Shown here piece after piece: positions 34,294-45,876 of a DNA stretch of 64,000 bases. Position 1 is the first letter of the stretch. The number at the start of each line of letters is the position of its first letter. A model generated the notes under the pieces. The model did no database searches. It was given only the letters and a program-made list of their open reading frames with translations, and was not told the origin of the DNA. Source of the DNA: Alopecurus myosuroides (Eukaryota > Streptophyta > Magnoliopsida > Poales > Poaceae); contig CM054057.1 in the NCBI GenBank assembly GCA_028641055.1, positions 581,609,940 through 581,673,939 of the forward strand, read 5' to 3'. The position numbers were made by a program, and so were the translations under genes.

Positions 34294-37020
34294 TCTATTA
34301 TATACTAAAAGCAATATACGGGGTTCTAATAAAGACACCAGGTTGATCCACATCACCTAAATTAATTTAAGCGGTTGGATCTAAAATATATGGTTAAGAT
34401 TTTATGAGAAGTTAATAGTCACGTAACATGTTTGACACGAAAAGTTAACAGTCACGTATACCTTAAACACGTACCTTGGATAGATATGGGGCCGTTCACA
34501 AACCCAGCCTGGTACGAGGCTACCTCTACCCTAACTGGAACGTGATATATGCAAGCAAGGAAAAGACCTCCCATCCTCCCGTCCTAATAATCCTCTCACG
34601 CATTAACAACCTTGGGTCAATCCCCCGCACGCATTCAATTTTTCCAAGAGAAGCTAGCTTCCTCCTTGGCACTCAAGGCCTAACAAAATAGTGTTGGCCT
34701 GCTACGCCCGCTTAATTGACGCGGCCGCCGGCCACTGACTTCACCAACAGGCGATCCAAAAAAACTCACTGATGAACACCGATTGATGGATTACCAATAC
34801 TACTATCCAGCTTGCCTGCCAGAACCCATGGCGTGGGCAAGAAAGAGCGGTTGATCGATTACCAATACCGTACCCTCCAGCTTGCCTGCCGGAACCCATG
34901 GCGTAAGCAAGCATGAGGGAGTAGTCCAAAGCCAGAAACTAGGCATCAAGTATGCTCATTATCCTCGAAAGATTAAGTTATGCATCATAATCTCATTAGC
35001 TTTGCTTTGTCTAAATTGATTTATATGGATATACTTGAGCTTGAAATTTATGTCGGCAACTGTAGACAATATACGAGCTCTTTTTAATTTCACAATATAT
35101 AACATTTGTTTGGATTGTTGAGAATATTCTATTGGAAAAATTATCCATAATAGAACGACATATTTTCTGGAACAGTTCCTTTTTTGGGGGAACTGGTACC
35201 TAACATGTACATACAATTTTTATCATCGGCAACTCGGAATTTCTTAAATTGATTAGTGAATGAGAAATTGGGCCAACCGGCAAGTAAAATAAAGTTCCTT
35301 ACATTGATGTCCTCCTTAAAGCAGTAATGATATTTATGTAAATACGTGGTGATATATTACTTGGCGCATAGTAATGATAGAATAATGACTCTGAGTAGGT
35401 GGCATATCTATGGCTACAGTTTTTTCCACGGTAAACTCGATTGCTCAGAATTTCATGCACTTGCTTACGTTTGCATGTTTTTTTTATAGAAAAAGGCTTA
35501 TATTTTTATGTACAAATTTTAGGACTCGCTAGCTACGGTCAACATGCGTGGAACTCACGGTTGAACAAATGAAAACAATAAAAGGTAATCAGTACCACCA
35601 TATGTTAACATTACTATATACCTATTGTTCTACCTAGAATAATATAATGTAGAGTATTAACTGGATACCCATAGGGGTATAAAATGATAGGCATATAATA
35701 ATTTTTGTGATATAGGCAAAGGTGCATCTGACTATTTATGTGATTGAGTACAAATAAATAAAAAGATAGTCGACTGCCATTCGACTAACACACTCAAAAA
35801 ACACTCGGAAAAATTGTGGAATTTTAAAACTAATAAAGTCACGACATTAGTGGCACTTCATACAGTATTTCTATGATTGAGTACATTCGACTCCCATCAG
35901 ACCAACAGTCTCACAAGACACATGAGAAATTCGGTCGAAATTTTAATATTGTGAATTCACAACATTAGTCGCACTTTTGATGGGAACGTCCCTCACACTA
36001 AGAAAATTACCGGTGTAACAATACACACATGGCTAAGGCAACACATAGTCTTAGAAGGATGAGATTGTCCCTCCCCTCAACGAATATTCTAACTTAATAA
36101 GACACAAAGTGTCAAAACTTTGTTGACGAAGATACAACATTAGTCGAAGACGATAGATGGAAAAATCCGTGACCCTAAAACTGTTTTTGGGCTAATGATA
36201 CCTAGGATGCATCAATACTATTTTCATCCGAGGAAGTGAAAAGCGTACAGTTAATTTGTAATTCTTATGATTTTTTTTTGGCTGATATTGCTTGATTTTC
36301 ATGGTAGACATATTTGGACTATTGTATGTGTACTTATCACATGTAAAAAATTAACATAATGGCACATGACATTCCACATTCATAGTATAATTGAAGAATG
36401 ATTAAGATTCTTGAACTATGCAATCCAAACCGCATAGTCATTTTGCAAAACACATAAAATACATGTGACCGTGTGTATCAAACCGTTGGATAAAGACCAT
36501 GATTAATAAAGAGTTTAGAACACTTAGAGTTGTATTTATCAAACTTTGAATATTGATGTAGAAACATCTTAAGGACTAAGCCTGCAACAAGATATATTAT
36601 CTTTTAGCAATTGCACATTTTACCATGGAGTGAGTAAACAAGAGAATGAAACATCAGAGCAATATAATCCTCACTGTTTAATGTGACCTAAATATTAAGG
36701 AGGATTGACCTTTTATCCTCATACAAGATTTTTTTACAAAGATAACTAACATCGCATACTAAAACATGTAAGAAGACCCGATATCACTACCACTAGTATT
36801 TCAACAAATGGCATGATAATCATTTTCCCACAAAATTCAGTACTCAAATACATGATATTTTGCTTACCAAAACATTTTTCGTAGTTGTATAGTAATTTTG
36901 TTCATTGTCACATGATGGTAGATAGTTTGATGTCAATTAAACAATCTATATATATATTCTTTGAACACTTTCAACCAAATATATATGGTACCCTCGCATT
37001 TGCGAGGGCCACTGTGCTAG
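34294..37020 (-). mobile_element. Non-autonomous Helitron (ends oriented 5' at 34294, 3' at 37020)
   Basis: Begins TCTATTATATACTAAAAGC after an A (34293) and ends with the hairpin CCCTCGC-attt-GCGAGGG (36991-37008), eight bases, then CTAG (37017-37020), followed by T. Insertion between A and T with 5' TC and 3' hairpin-CTRR is diagnostic of Helitrons; by these ends its orientation is plus (left to right). There is no Rep/helicase ORF in its 2727 bp and no captured gene I recognise, so it is non-autonomous. It sits in the noncoding interior of the Athila-type element and is therefore younger than it. Confidence 0.88.
36991..37020 (+). other. Helitron 3' terminal hairpin and CTAG end
   Basis: 7-bp perfect stem with 4-nt loop, 8-nt spacer, CTAG. 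This is the rolling-circle termination signal of the family. Confidence 0.9.
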
Positions 37021-38001
37021 TTAGGGGAAAAATAGTAAAGATAATTTGTTGTATTAATTTGGGGCTGGACACCCCGTTTCCTGCTCTTCTATCAATTAGA
37101 TAACCGTATGAAGCCACTAGTCTAGGGTGTGAAAGTCCAATCAATAAGTAATATAAAGATTCTCTATTTACGTCCTCATGAGCTAAACGGGAGCACAAAA
37201 CAGGAGTAATTTTCAAGGTTTTAAATGTAACACATGAGCAATTTACTTTGGAGTGGGAGTTAAATACCACATGTTGGTAGGTATGATGGACACATTTGGC
37301 TAACTTTGGTTTTGGGGAGTTGGATGCACGAGTAGAGCTCATACTCAATACAGGTGGAGGCTAGCAAAAGAATGGGAGCGACAAATCAAGAGAGCAATAA
37401 TTGCCATAATCATGGATAGCGACAAAACATCATTAATCAAAGCATAAGTGCTACTACAAGTTCAAAAACTAAATCATAATAGAGGCTATAAGTGACTGTT
37501 TTGTTGTCATAAACATGGTGTAAGCATGTGCCAAATCAACCAAATAAAACATTCAAAGGAGAACACCACAAATTTATGCTTCAATATGACAAGAACAACT
37601 CATGATTCTTTCAAAGGAACATTAAACACTCTGGGCTATTTGAGACAAATCATGCTACAAAATAACTACTAGGATTTAGAATTAAAATACCATCTAGCAT
37701 GACATGAAAAAGTCTAGCCACAGTCTATACAAACTTCTATTTGCACCTTTATAAGCACGAAAAATGTACTATTGCTTTCCAACACCAAACATTTCATAAT
37801 AAACAAAAACTCTCCAAGAGATACAGAAATGAAACAAGAGAGTACTAACACAACTCTACTAAAACTAATAGCTCTGAATAAGAGATGCAAGAAAAACAGG
37901 AGCTAAACAGGAATTTTGCAGTAGCTAGAAGAAAAACTAAGAATAGGAGCATAACGAGTATTCAAACGAAAAAGCAGAGCGTGTCTCTCTCCCACACATT
38001 A

Positions 38002-39423
38002 GGGAAAATTCCTTATTTATCCCTTACTTAAAATCTTGTTCCTTATTTGGCCCTAAAATAAAATCTCTTCCCTATTTGACACTTTAACCTTATTTTCTTC
38101 CCAACATGGCCCTATAGTGCATTCTAAACACAAATGGGGATGTAAAAGGACTCTTTTTCCCCTGATAAATTTTTGTATCAAAATTTGTAATAGAAGTTGA
38201 AAATAAGTATAGTTAGATTCTATGCCATGTTGGTCACACACGATACAAATATTATTTTTAAAGATATGAGTCCAATTATTGCTCAGCTGACAGCCGATGT
38301 CAGCGTTATTGTCAGCAAACACAAAAAAAATATGCACTCAACTAACTCGCTCTTTTATTTTGTATCCGTTCCGGACGCAGCGAGCAGCCCATTTTTTTCT
38401 AGCATGAGTGTTCGGGACAGAGCCAGCAGTCAGTCCAAGTTCCGGACGGAGCGAGCACTCCACGTGCATCCGGCGGGCCAGTCCTACACTATCACGTACG
38501 TCTAGAGAGAAAGGGTGAGAGTGGTTAGATGCAACATTTTTTGTTTTCGATTTTGTTGTTTGCTTATATACGGTCTAGCTGCTATTTTCGTGTATACTCT
38601 ATCCATGTACCTTCTTAATAGTATACGTGTATTGGTGCATGAGGTATGTGTTTGTTCGGTTGGTCGGCCGCTGCCTGCACGCCGATAGGCCATCCAAGTG
38701 GTCTGAATACGCTGATACCCGGGCAAACACACAACTCTCGCCAAGTTTATTGTTGAACCTTCAGATCATGCCAAGTTTATTGTTGAACCTTCCGACCCCA
38801 CACGTTTGCAAAAATGGCTCAGATTTGGAGATAAAAAGTAAAATGGAAAAACTCCCATCGTGCAAACAGCTCAAGGGTAGTAGAAAAACAAAAATAAAGG
38901 CCCAGCCTAGCCATGCACGTAGCTCTCTGTGCGTAAGGTTGCAGTTAGCGAGAAACAAGCTACAAACGAATTACACAAAATTTAGACCTAAAATCAGACG
39001 ATTTTCTGGTTGAACTAAGCTAACTCATATACATATATACTTAGCACTTTATTAATTAGATGCTTAATTCTTCTCGCGCCAAAAATACGTACATAATTAG
39101 CAAAATGAACCATGTATGCGAGATGCGCAAGGCATGCATCAAAACAGCTACTCCAGATGTGTATGTTCAAATTAATATTTATATCGTGTGGGACCAACAT
39201 GGCATAGAATCTAACTATGCTTATTTTCAACTTATTTTATAAATTTTGGTACAAAAATTCATCAGGGGCAAAAGAGTCTTTTTACATCCACATTTGTGTT
39301 TAGAATGCATTATAGGACCATGTTAGGAAGAAAATGAAGTTAAGATGTCAAATAGGGAAGAAATTTTATTTTAGGGCCAAATAGGGAACAAGATTTTAAA
39401 TAAGGGCCAAATAAGGAATTCTC
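38002..39423. mobile_element. Long-TIR DNA transposon, Mutator-like, non-autonomous
   Basis: The left arm (about 38002-38270) and right arm (about 39158-39423) are inverted copies of about 240-270 bp starting GGGAAAATTCC / GAGAGAATTCC. Both contain the words AAAATCTTGTTCC and GCCATGTTGGTC. The plus-strand relative has the same spot without the insert (about 15770-15810, CTGTGTAGGAGAGAGAC), which confirms a discrete insertion. Flanks repeat CACA plus a few imperfect bases, compatible with an 8-10 bp duplication that has decayed. The core (38271-39157) has no transposase ORF. It holds a 22-bp direct repeat (GCCAAGTTTATTGTTGAACC, about 38740 and 38771) and two CCGGACG-AGCGAGCA words. Confidence 0.65.
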
Positions 39424-39919
39424 TCCACAAAGAATGCTAGGTTCCAAATATATTATTGCAGCAAGGAAAACAAAATAAAAACAAACAGACGCTCTAAGTA
39501 AATTTCATATGATGTGACCGAATAAATATATAGTTTCACTAGAAGCCCCAAGCTTAAATGCTTGAGTATTCTTAGTATTTTCTGGGATGAACCACGGGGG
39601 CATCCCCAAGCTTTAACCTTGCACTCTTCTTGATCACATTATATCACCCTATTCGCTTGACCCTTGAAAACTTCCTTCACACCATCCTCAAAGTAATTCG
39701 CATTAGAGGGTTACTACAACAATAAAAAAATCCATGTGTTCAGCATGGGAACAAGTGTTATTGATACTTTTAAACATTAGCTACAGCGAGTGATATTTCG
39801 TAAAGCAAAGAAATCCACTTGACATCGTAAAAGAGCAAAGCAAGAAAAATGACAGAATCTACCAAAACCAGAACAGTCTGTAAAGACGAATATTTTAGGG
39901 GAACTTACGTTTCTTAGAT

Positions 39920-41203
39920 CTAAAAACATAAAGAACTAAAAAATTTCGGAATTAGCAAAAGTTGGAGTTGGTTTTGGATTTCTGGGCAGGAAACAGATTT
40001 CTGCTGTCCACCGTAAAAAATCGTATAAATTCCATACAGATCGTATAAATAAAACCATGGGCTATCTCCCAAGAAGTGATTTTCTTTAACGCCTTTTAGC
40101 TCGGCACCGAAAGCAAGAAGATCCTCACATAAGAAATATGATATTAAGCAAAAGAGAGCATCAAGAAGCAAGTATAAAACAAATTTAAGTCTAACCCACT
40201 TCCTATGCATAGGAATCTTGTAGAAAAATAAATTAAAGAAGCTCAAACTAGAAATCATGTGAAGGTAGAACAAGAGCAATTTCAAAACTTTCAACAAAAA
40301 GAGAGGTGTTTTAGTAACATGAAAATTCCTACAACCATATTTTACTCTCTCGTAATAATTTTGAGTAGCATCATGAACAAACTCAACAACATAATTATCA
40401 CATAAAGCATGTTTTTCATGGTCTAAAAGCACGCAATTCATATCAAGCTCAAAAATAGTGGGATCTGAATTAAAAGTAAAGACCTCTTCTTTCCCACTTT
40501 TAGCAATATCAAAACAAGATGATTGGTCACTTTTAAAAGGTATGGGACACATTATATAAATCCTATTTTTAGTAGTATTATAATTTATAACGTCAAGTAA
40601 CATAGGAGCATCATCTAGAGCATTATCCTATAAATTTTCTAAACAAACTTCCTCATTATCATGCATATAAATTGTTGGAATAAATAGAGGATTATCATAG
40701 GATTTATCAAAGTAGCATGGATTATCATAAATAACAGTAGCAATATCATTCTCACAAGTTTCATTCATAGTAGTATCAAGGTCACAAGTATAGAAAGTAT
40801 CAATTTCATCAAAAAGTGATATTTCAAAAGAATCAATAGGATCATCACTTTCATCAAATAATGTATGAGTTAAAAAGTTACTCTCATTGGAAGGTAGACA
40901 TGGGTAGCTATTCCATTCTTTCTCCTCTTGATCATCACTATCCCCCTCTTTTTCATCCAATGAGCTTCCAGATTCAGCAGTTTCTTCTTCCATAGGTTCC
41001 TGCAGGGCATTAGTCTCTCCCTTTGGGGGAGAGAATCTATTAAGATATTTAATTATGTACCAATTATGGTCCTTGTAATTATCAAAGCAATATTCAAGTA
41101 TAGCATAAATCTCGTATTTATAAGGTGGATCATCAATACCCTCAAGTAAATAGGCAATTTCGAATGCACCCTTCCAAGCAATAAATTCCTCAATTTGTTC
41201 CAC
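39920..41203 (-). pseudogene. Athila-type element protein of unknown function with hydrophobic C-terminal half
   Basis: Starts MEQIEEFIAWKGAFE at 41203; one frame runs to 39920 except for a TAG at about 40629. N-terminal half: acidic and Glu/Asp/Ser-rich (EEETAESGSSLDEKEGDSDD, about 40990-40930). C-terminal half: YVVEFVHDATQNYYERVKYG, then two strongly hydrophobic stretches (FLLKVLKLLLFYLHMISSL at about 40305-40250 and FVLYLLLDALFCLISYFL at about 40180-40130) separated by the basic KIPMHRKWVRLK. Similar proteins are common in Triticeae repeat annotations. It occupies the position of Gag but shows no gag domain or zinc knuckle. The hydrophobic pair could be membrane segments; nothing shows that it acts as an envelope. 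The single TAG and normal length elsewhere suggest recent loss. Confidence 0.65.
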
Positions 41204-41566
41204 ATAATAAAAGTCATAATTTCCCTTAACATAAGAAGATATGGTAACATTATCATTATAGTCACATTGAAAAGGGATTTTTTATACCTCCTACAGCAAC
41301 AAGCTTTATCAAAGCAATAAGTAACAATATAAATAGAGCACAAGTTATTAATTTGCAATTTATTAATTTGCTCCCATAAGTGTATCCCTTTTTGTGACAA
41401 GCGGTGTTCCTTACAATATTTTTGTTGTTCTTCCGTGAACCCACCTTGCCAATAAGATCTAGTTTCACAGAAATCAACCATTGATAGCAAGCATGATAAA
41501 ACAAGTAACAATAACAAAGTAAAAATGACTGGAGGTGAGAGACTCCCCTTGCATAAATTCTCTTCC
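41204..41566 (-). other. 5' leader of the Athila-type element
   Basis: Between the PBS and the ORF start. Several short overlapping ORFs, none with recognisable features; AT-rich. Presumably untranslated leader and packaging region. Confidence 0.5.
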
Positions 41567-41584
41567 TCCCCAGCAACGGCGCCA
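41567..41584 (-). other. Primer binding site, tRNA-Asp type
   Basis: TGGCGCCGTTGCTGGGGA on minus, 11 bases inside the LTR end. Athila elements characteristically use TGGCGCCGTTGCCGGGGA, one base different. Confidence 0.85.
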
Positions 41585-41595
41585 GAAATTTAGCT

Positions 41596-43131
41596 TGATG
41601 CGCGTGTAACACACGTTTGTTGGGAGACCCCAAGAGGAAGGTATGAAGAGCACAATAGTAAGTTTCCCTCGGAAAGAAACCAAGGTTGAATCGACCAGTA
41701 AGAGAAAGAAGCAACTTCCGAAGGTTGAAGCAGCTGAGATGGCAGGGCGCACTAACGGTTCAGCAGCAACGTGGAACCTACACAACGAAGCAGTGAGGTT
41801 GTCAATCTCACCGGTTTTGCTGAACACAAAGAGGTTAAACATATGGTGTGGAAAATAGTATGAGAACAGTATGAAAACATCAGTAGCAGTGTGAAAACAG
41901 TGGAAGAAGTGGTTGTATTATCAGTATGAGAAAATGGAGCGGGGTCCATAGTTCACTAGTGGTGTCTCTCCATAGAAGATTGCTAACATGCGTGGTGAAC
42001 AAATTATAGCTGGGCAATTGATAGATAATGAAACATGCATGCCATATGATTACTATGAGATTCATGCGGGCATTACGAAAAAATACATAGACCGTCATCC
42101 AGCTGCATCTATGACTAATAATCCAGCCCCCGAATATCATCCGAACAAACGTCGGGTATTAAGTTGCAAGCAACAGATTATCGCAGTAAGAAAAGTGTGT
42201 AATGTAAACAATGTAAACATCGTTGTTTTCTCCCTAATGGCAACATCACATCCTCCATCTGTCACGTTTCTATCACTCGAGCACAGATGCAAAGAAGACA
42301 TGAACCCACTATCGAGCATAAATACTCCCTCTTGGAGTCACTAGCATCTACTTGGCCAGAGCATCTACTAACAACGGAGACCATGCATGACCATAAATAA
42401 CATACACCTGAAGACAACATGATAGATTGATAATTAAGAGACATAGCATTCAATAATCATCGGATCCCAGCAAACACAACATGTAGCATTACAATAAGAT
42501 GGTCTCGATAATGTGAGCTAGCTCACGAGATCCAAACATGAAGCATAAAGAGGAGAGGACAACCATCTAGCTATTGCTATGGACCCGTAGTCCAAGGATG
42601 AACTACTCACGCATCACTCCGGAGGCGGGCATGGTGGTGTAGAGCCCTCCGGTGATGATTTTCCCTCCCGGCAGGGTGCCGGGGAGAATTCCAGAACCCT
42701 CCCGACTCGGTTTGACAATGACGGCGGCCTCGGGTGTTTTTCGTGGAAAAGTGGTATATTTTTAGGGTTCACGCATCGGAGGGAATATATGGGAGAAATG
42801 GCGATGGCGGTTGGCGCCCGAGGGGCCCACACCACCCCCACGCGTGGCCAGGGGCGCGCCGCCCTATGGTGTGGCCCCCCTCCGAGACTCCGTGGAACCT
42901 TCGGGAATTCTAAGACTTCCGGACTTCGAATTTTCCAATTCTGAGAATAAGTCCAGAACAACTTTTCTAAAACTAAAAACAGCAGAAAACAGGAACTGGT
43001 TCTGTGGTATCTTGTCAATAGGTTAGTCCCGGGAAATCGATAAAATGGCATAAAGTGTAGGAAAACATGTAGCATATGGCATGCAAACAACATGGAACAT
43101 CATAAATTAAGGATACGTTTATGACGTATCA
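41596..43131 (-). repeat. 5' LTR of the minus Athila-type element (1536 bp)
   Basis: On minus it runs from TGATACGTCATAAACG (43131) to ACGCGCATCA (41596). It is flanked on the right by GACAC (43132-43136). Confidence 0.9.
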
Positions 43132-43136
43132 GACAC

Positions 43137-43449
43137 CATCACTGGGACCAAGCCACCGCCGGCGTGGTAAATGCAGCGGCACCCACTCCTGAACAAGTTG
43201 CAGAGCCCGAGCCCGAGGAAGAATGGGAGGGCTTTGATCAGATGATGCGCTTCACTTGAACCCTAGGTCTCAGACACCTCCAGCTAGGTCGATTGGTCCA
43301 CTATCAAGGAGGAAACAGATGAGATGAAGGAGATCCAGCAGCCGCCGCCTGCGCCTCCTCAGGCCGAGCCTTGCGACGATCCGTTGTGGCCATGCACTCA
43401 GGTCACCTTGTGTTGGTCCATGGACGACGTCCTGATCATCATCGACTAG
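43137..43449 (+). pseudogene. Host gene fragment 3: acidic C-terminal part
   Basis: Frame 1 (about 43138-43260) encodes HHWDQATAG ... EPEPEEEWEGFDQMM and ends TGA. After a gap with a TAG, a second open piece (about 43290-43449) encodes WSTIKEETDEMKEIQQPPP and CDDPLWPCTQVTLCWSMDDV, ending TAG at 43449. Together with 19251-19344 and 31708-31973 this looks like one decayed protein gene, basic at the start and acidic at the end. I recognise no catalytic motif. The lack of a single open frame means either introns or pseudogenisation. Confidence 0.5.
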
Positions 43450-44247
43450 ACGAACAAAGATTACCCTTAGTTTGATCTAAGTTATGTTTGAAAGTTTGTA
43501 ATTTTCTACTCATAATCCAACTAAGTGCTCGACTAATTAATCAAAGGACTTGCCTTTACTTTGGTATATGTTCAACTTTAGAAAAATATATGGTTTAGTT
43601 TATGTTAATGTCTGGCCTTATCATAGTTTAATGTGGTATGTGTTATTTTCCATGTTTCCAATCTGCACGAAATTGGTTTAATCCACAAGTTCGTGTAGGC
43701 GTAGACCGTTTGAATTTTTTCTCGGATGGTCCAACTATTTTGTTTTGGCGGGGATATTTCATTCCTGACCATTTTGAACAATAATTCGTATTCCCACTCA
43801 AATTCGACAGTCACACATTTCTAATTTCCACCCCGACCTCATCCACCTCCACCGACAACCTCCTCCACCCCCTTCCCACAGACGCAGCCCAGCCCCCATG
43901 TCCGAGCGCCGGAGCTCCGGCGTGCTCTGCCCCACCCCTAGCATGCTCATCCTCCCCCAAGCTCTCTACATCTAACCCTCGCTCCCACCATCCCCTCCTA
44001 CCCCCCTAAGCACTCCAACCCCCACCCCATATTTTTGCCCCCTCCATGAATGCACGCACTCCCCATCTGCCCCTGGCCGACGTCCCTTCTCTCCGCGAGA
44101 AATGGTACGCGATTTTTGTGCACTACATCTGTGTGGCTTGATTTCTAATCTATTTCGATGTATTATTATATTTAGCCTCCTTGCTGACTGTGACTCAACA
44201 TTGAAGGCCGGTGCAGAATGAAGAACAGATGAACCCATTTTTGTTGC
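43450..44247 (+). other. Host intergenic stretch
   Basis: AT-rich to about 43840, then a C/T-rich block (43840-44095, CCACCTCCACC-type) with GAGAAATG-GTACGC at its end. The block looks like a 5' leader and possible first exon of the B3-like gene downstream, but no convincing coding frame is present. Confidence 0.35.
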
Positions 44248-44250
44248 TAA

Positions 44251-44523
44251 GCCTGGTCACAATGGGCAGTAACTAAGCAGTAACATCAATGCCACGTAGG
44301 CAAAAAATCTGATGTGGCAAGTATTTAATGAGGAGATAGGAGGTTGTGATAACATAGCTAGTTACCGTAACATCACATTTCCCAAAATAATATGAGTCTA
44401 CAATCTCATAAATACCTCTTTGCATGACACCATATTTTTGTTACTACCCACTGTGAAGGTAGTAACATAGTCTAGGAAAGTGTGTATTTTACTAGTTCAT
44501 GTTACTCCCCATTGTGACTAGCC
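44251..44523. mobile_element. Tourist-type MITE (PIF/Harbinger)
   Basis: 273 bp with terminal inverted repeats GCCTGGTCACAATGGGCAG... and ...CTCCCCATTGTGACTAGCC, flanked by a perfect TAA duplication (44248-44250, 44524-44526). TIR wording and 3-bp TSD fit stowaway-sized Harbinger MITEs of grasses. No ORF. Confidence 0.88.
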
Positions 44524-44895
44524 TAACCATGCATATGGGGTTCCGAGATTACATGGTATGTGTGTTTATTATATCATTCATGGTCTTGCTAATTCTAATA
44601 AAATTCCCTTAAAAGGAATACATTAATTACAAGTAATTTTACGCATGTACCTGTTGTTGCCTTAATTTATAAAACAATCGTTTTTGTTTATTGTAGTACA
44701 CAACTTGGCCTGTGTGGATCACATGGCTCATGTAGAATATATTTTTATACAATTTTTATAAATGCATATATCCCTTCATATTGCAGCATTGTTCAAAAAT
44801 AGTTCAACACTAGTGTACTTTCTTTTAGTTCAAGTTTCTACGATAACGAATATTGCTAACATGAAAAATTGTTTTGTATGTTCCTTGCTATGTCA

Positions 44896-45876
44896 GGGAA
44901 CAGTTTAATGAAATGACTACTAGTTGTGAGTTCAAAGTTGTGACTCAAGATGACTTTCTGTATGAACTCGATCACAACACAAAAGAGGAAAGAACACTGA
45001 TAACAAGTGGAGAGTGGGACGACCTTATTGAGCACTACTGTTTGAACTACGACGGTCAGATAGTGCTAAATTTGGATGGTGACCATGAAATTTTCAGCGC
45101 TACTATATTTGGCGCCAACAATAAAATAAGGATTATGGTCGACGAGCTAGGTCATACTAATATTAAAATTTAGCGCCTCTATCTATGGAGTTAATTATAT
45201 CTATTGTCATATATATTGTACTAATTGTAAATGTACACTGCAGAGGACCAAGTCAACGTGTATCCGCTTTCCATACAAGGTAACATAACAAACAATCTCT
45301 ATACCTGATCTGTAATCTTTAGAACCTCATATATATTAGTACACTGCTATTAACTGAAGATTTGGTGGCTCGACGCTAAATTTGTAGGACGCGCTGACAT
45401 CCTTAATTTTTTGGAAAAACATTGCCAGAGAACACTATGAACGAATCGTCTCTCTTGTTGTCCATAAGATCACGGATAAGAACATTGGGCGTAGTACACT
45501 TGTAAGTGATAAACCTACAACAAATTAAACTATCACACATATTAGAATCCTATGTGCAATAAACATCATTACTAATTCTCTTGCCACATTTCGTAGAAAA
45601 TTAGTAGTGGTTTTCACCACCAATACAACATTCCCTCATCAGGTCAACTCTGTTTATTGATGGAACCGATGAACCCTGTCTTTGGAAAATGGTATCAAGA
45701 TGAAAGAGGCATATTTTCCACAGAGAAGGAAATATGGAATGAATTTGCTAGCAAAAGCTGGCATTCATATCGGATCAGTCATCATTCTCTGTGTTACAAG
45801 GTTCAATGCTGACATCCATATGTATTTTCGACGACTCTTAAGAAGTGGATCATTTCTGTCCTCCGAGATTTCATGA
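44896..45876 (+). pseudogene. Decayed host gene resembling plant B3-domain-like proteins
   Basis: Exon pieces have good AG/GT borders. Piece 1 (44896-45173) encodes FKVVTQDDFLYELDHNTKEE ... GEWDDLIEHYCLNYDGQIVL, ending in a stop. Piece 2 (45244-45279) is followed by GTAACA. Piece 3 (45388-45501, donor GTAAGT) encodes FWKNIAREHYERIVSLVVHK. Piece 4 (45597-45876) encodes a second copy of the same layout: FASK then, one base out of frame, AGIHIGSVIILCVTRFNADI. The repeated pattern (DNA-binding-like strand, W..F/L, hydrophobic strand of the form G..I.L.L) is that of B3-like proteins with two domains in grasses. The frameshift lies in the A run near 45752. No start exon is found. B3 proteins bind DNA in the nucleus; this copy is likely dead. 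Confidence 0.45.

Larger units (their letters stand above)
33599..39919 (-). other. Noncoding 3' interior of the Athila-type element
   Basis: Apart from the Helitron and the Mutator-like element, nothing coding is visible. The parts 33599-34293, 37021-38001 and 39424-39919 align in reverse with 15628-17495. A shared short frame (words SSTRASNS and KPK...VHHTY, about 37340 on minus and 16447 on plus) exists in both copies, but its differences do not look protein-constrained. Confidence 0.65.
31974..43131 (-). mobile_element. Complete Athila-type non-autonomous gypsy element (minus strand) with nested Helitron and Mutator-like insertions
   Basis: 5' LTR 41596-43131 and 3' LTR 31974-33560 (both minus), perfect target duplication GACAC (31969-31973 and 43132-43136). 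The PBS TGGCGCCGTTGCTGGGGA (minus, 41584-41567) is the tRNA-Asp-type site characteristic of Athila. The PPT is AAGCTTGGGGATGT with an upstream hairpin. The only long coding region lies directly after the PBS (41203 to 39920, one in-frame TAG); no Gag, RT or integrase motif is found in the remaining 6 kb even after discounting the two insertions. Closely related copies are at 15628-19122 and 47058-47864. The layout resembles non-autonomous Athila relatives of Triticeae such as Sabrina or Fatima, a family-level guess only. Confidence 0.9.
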
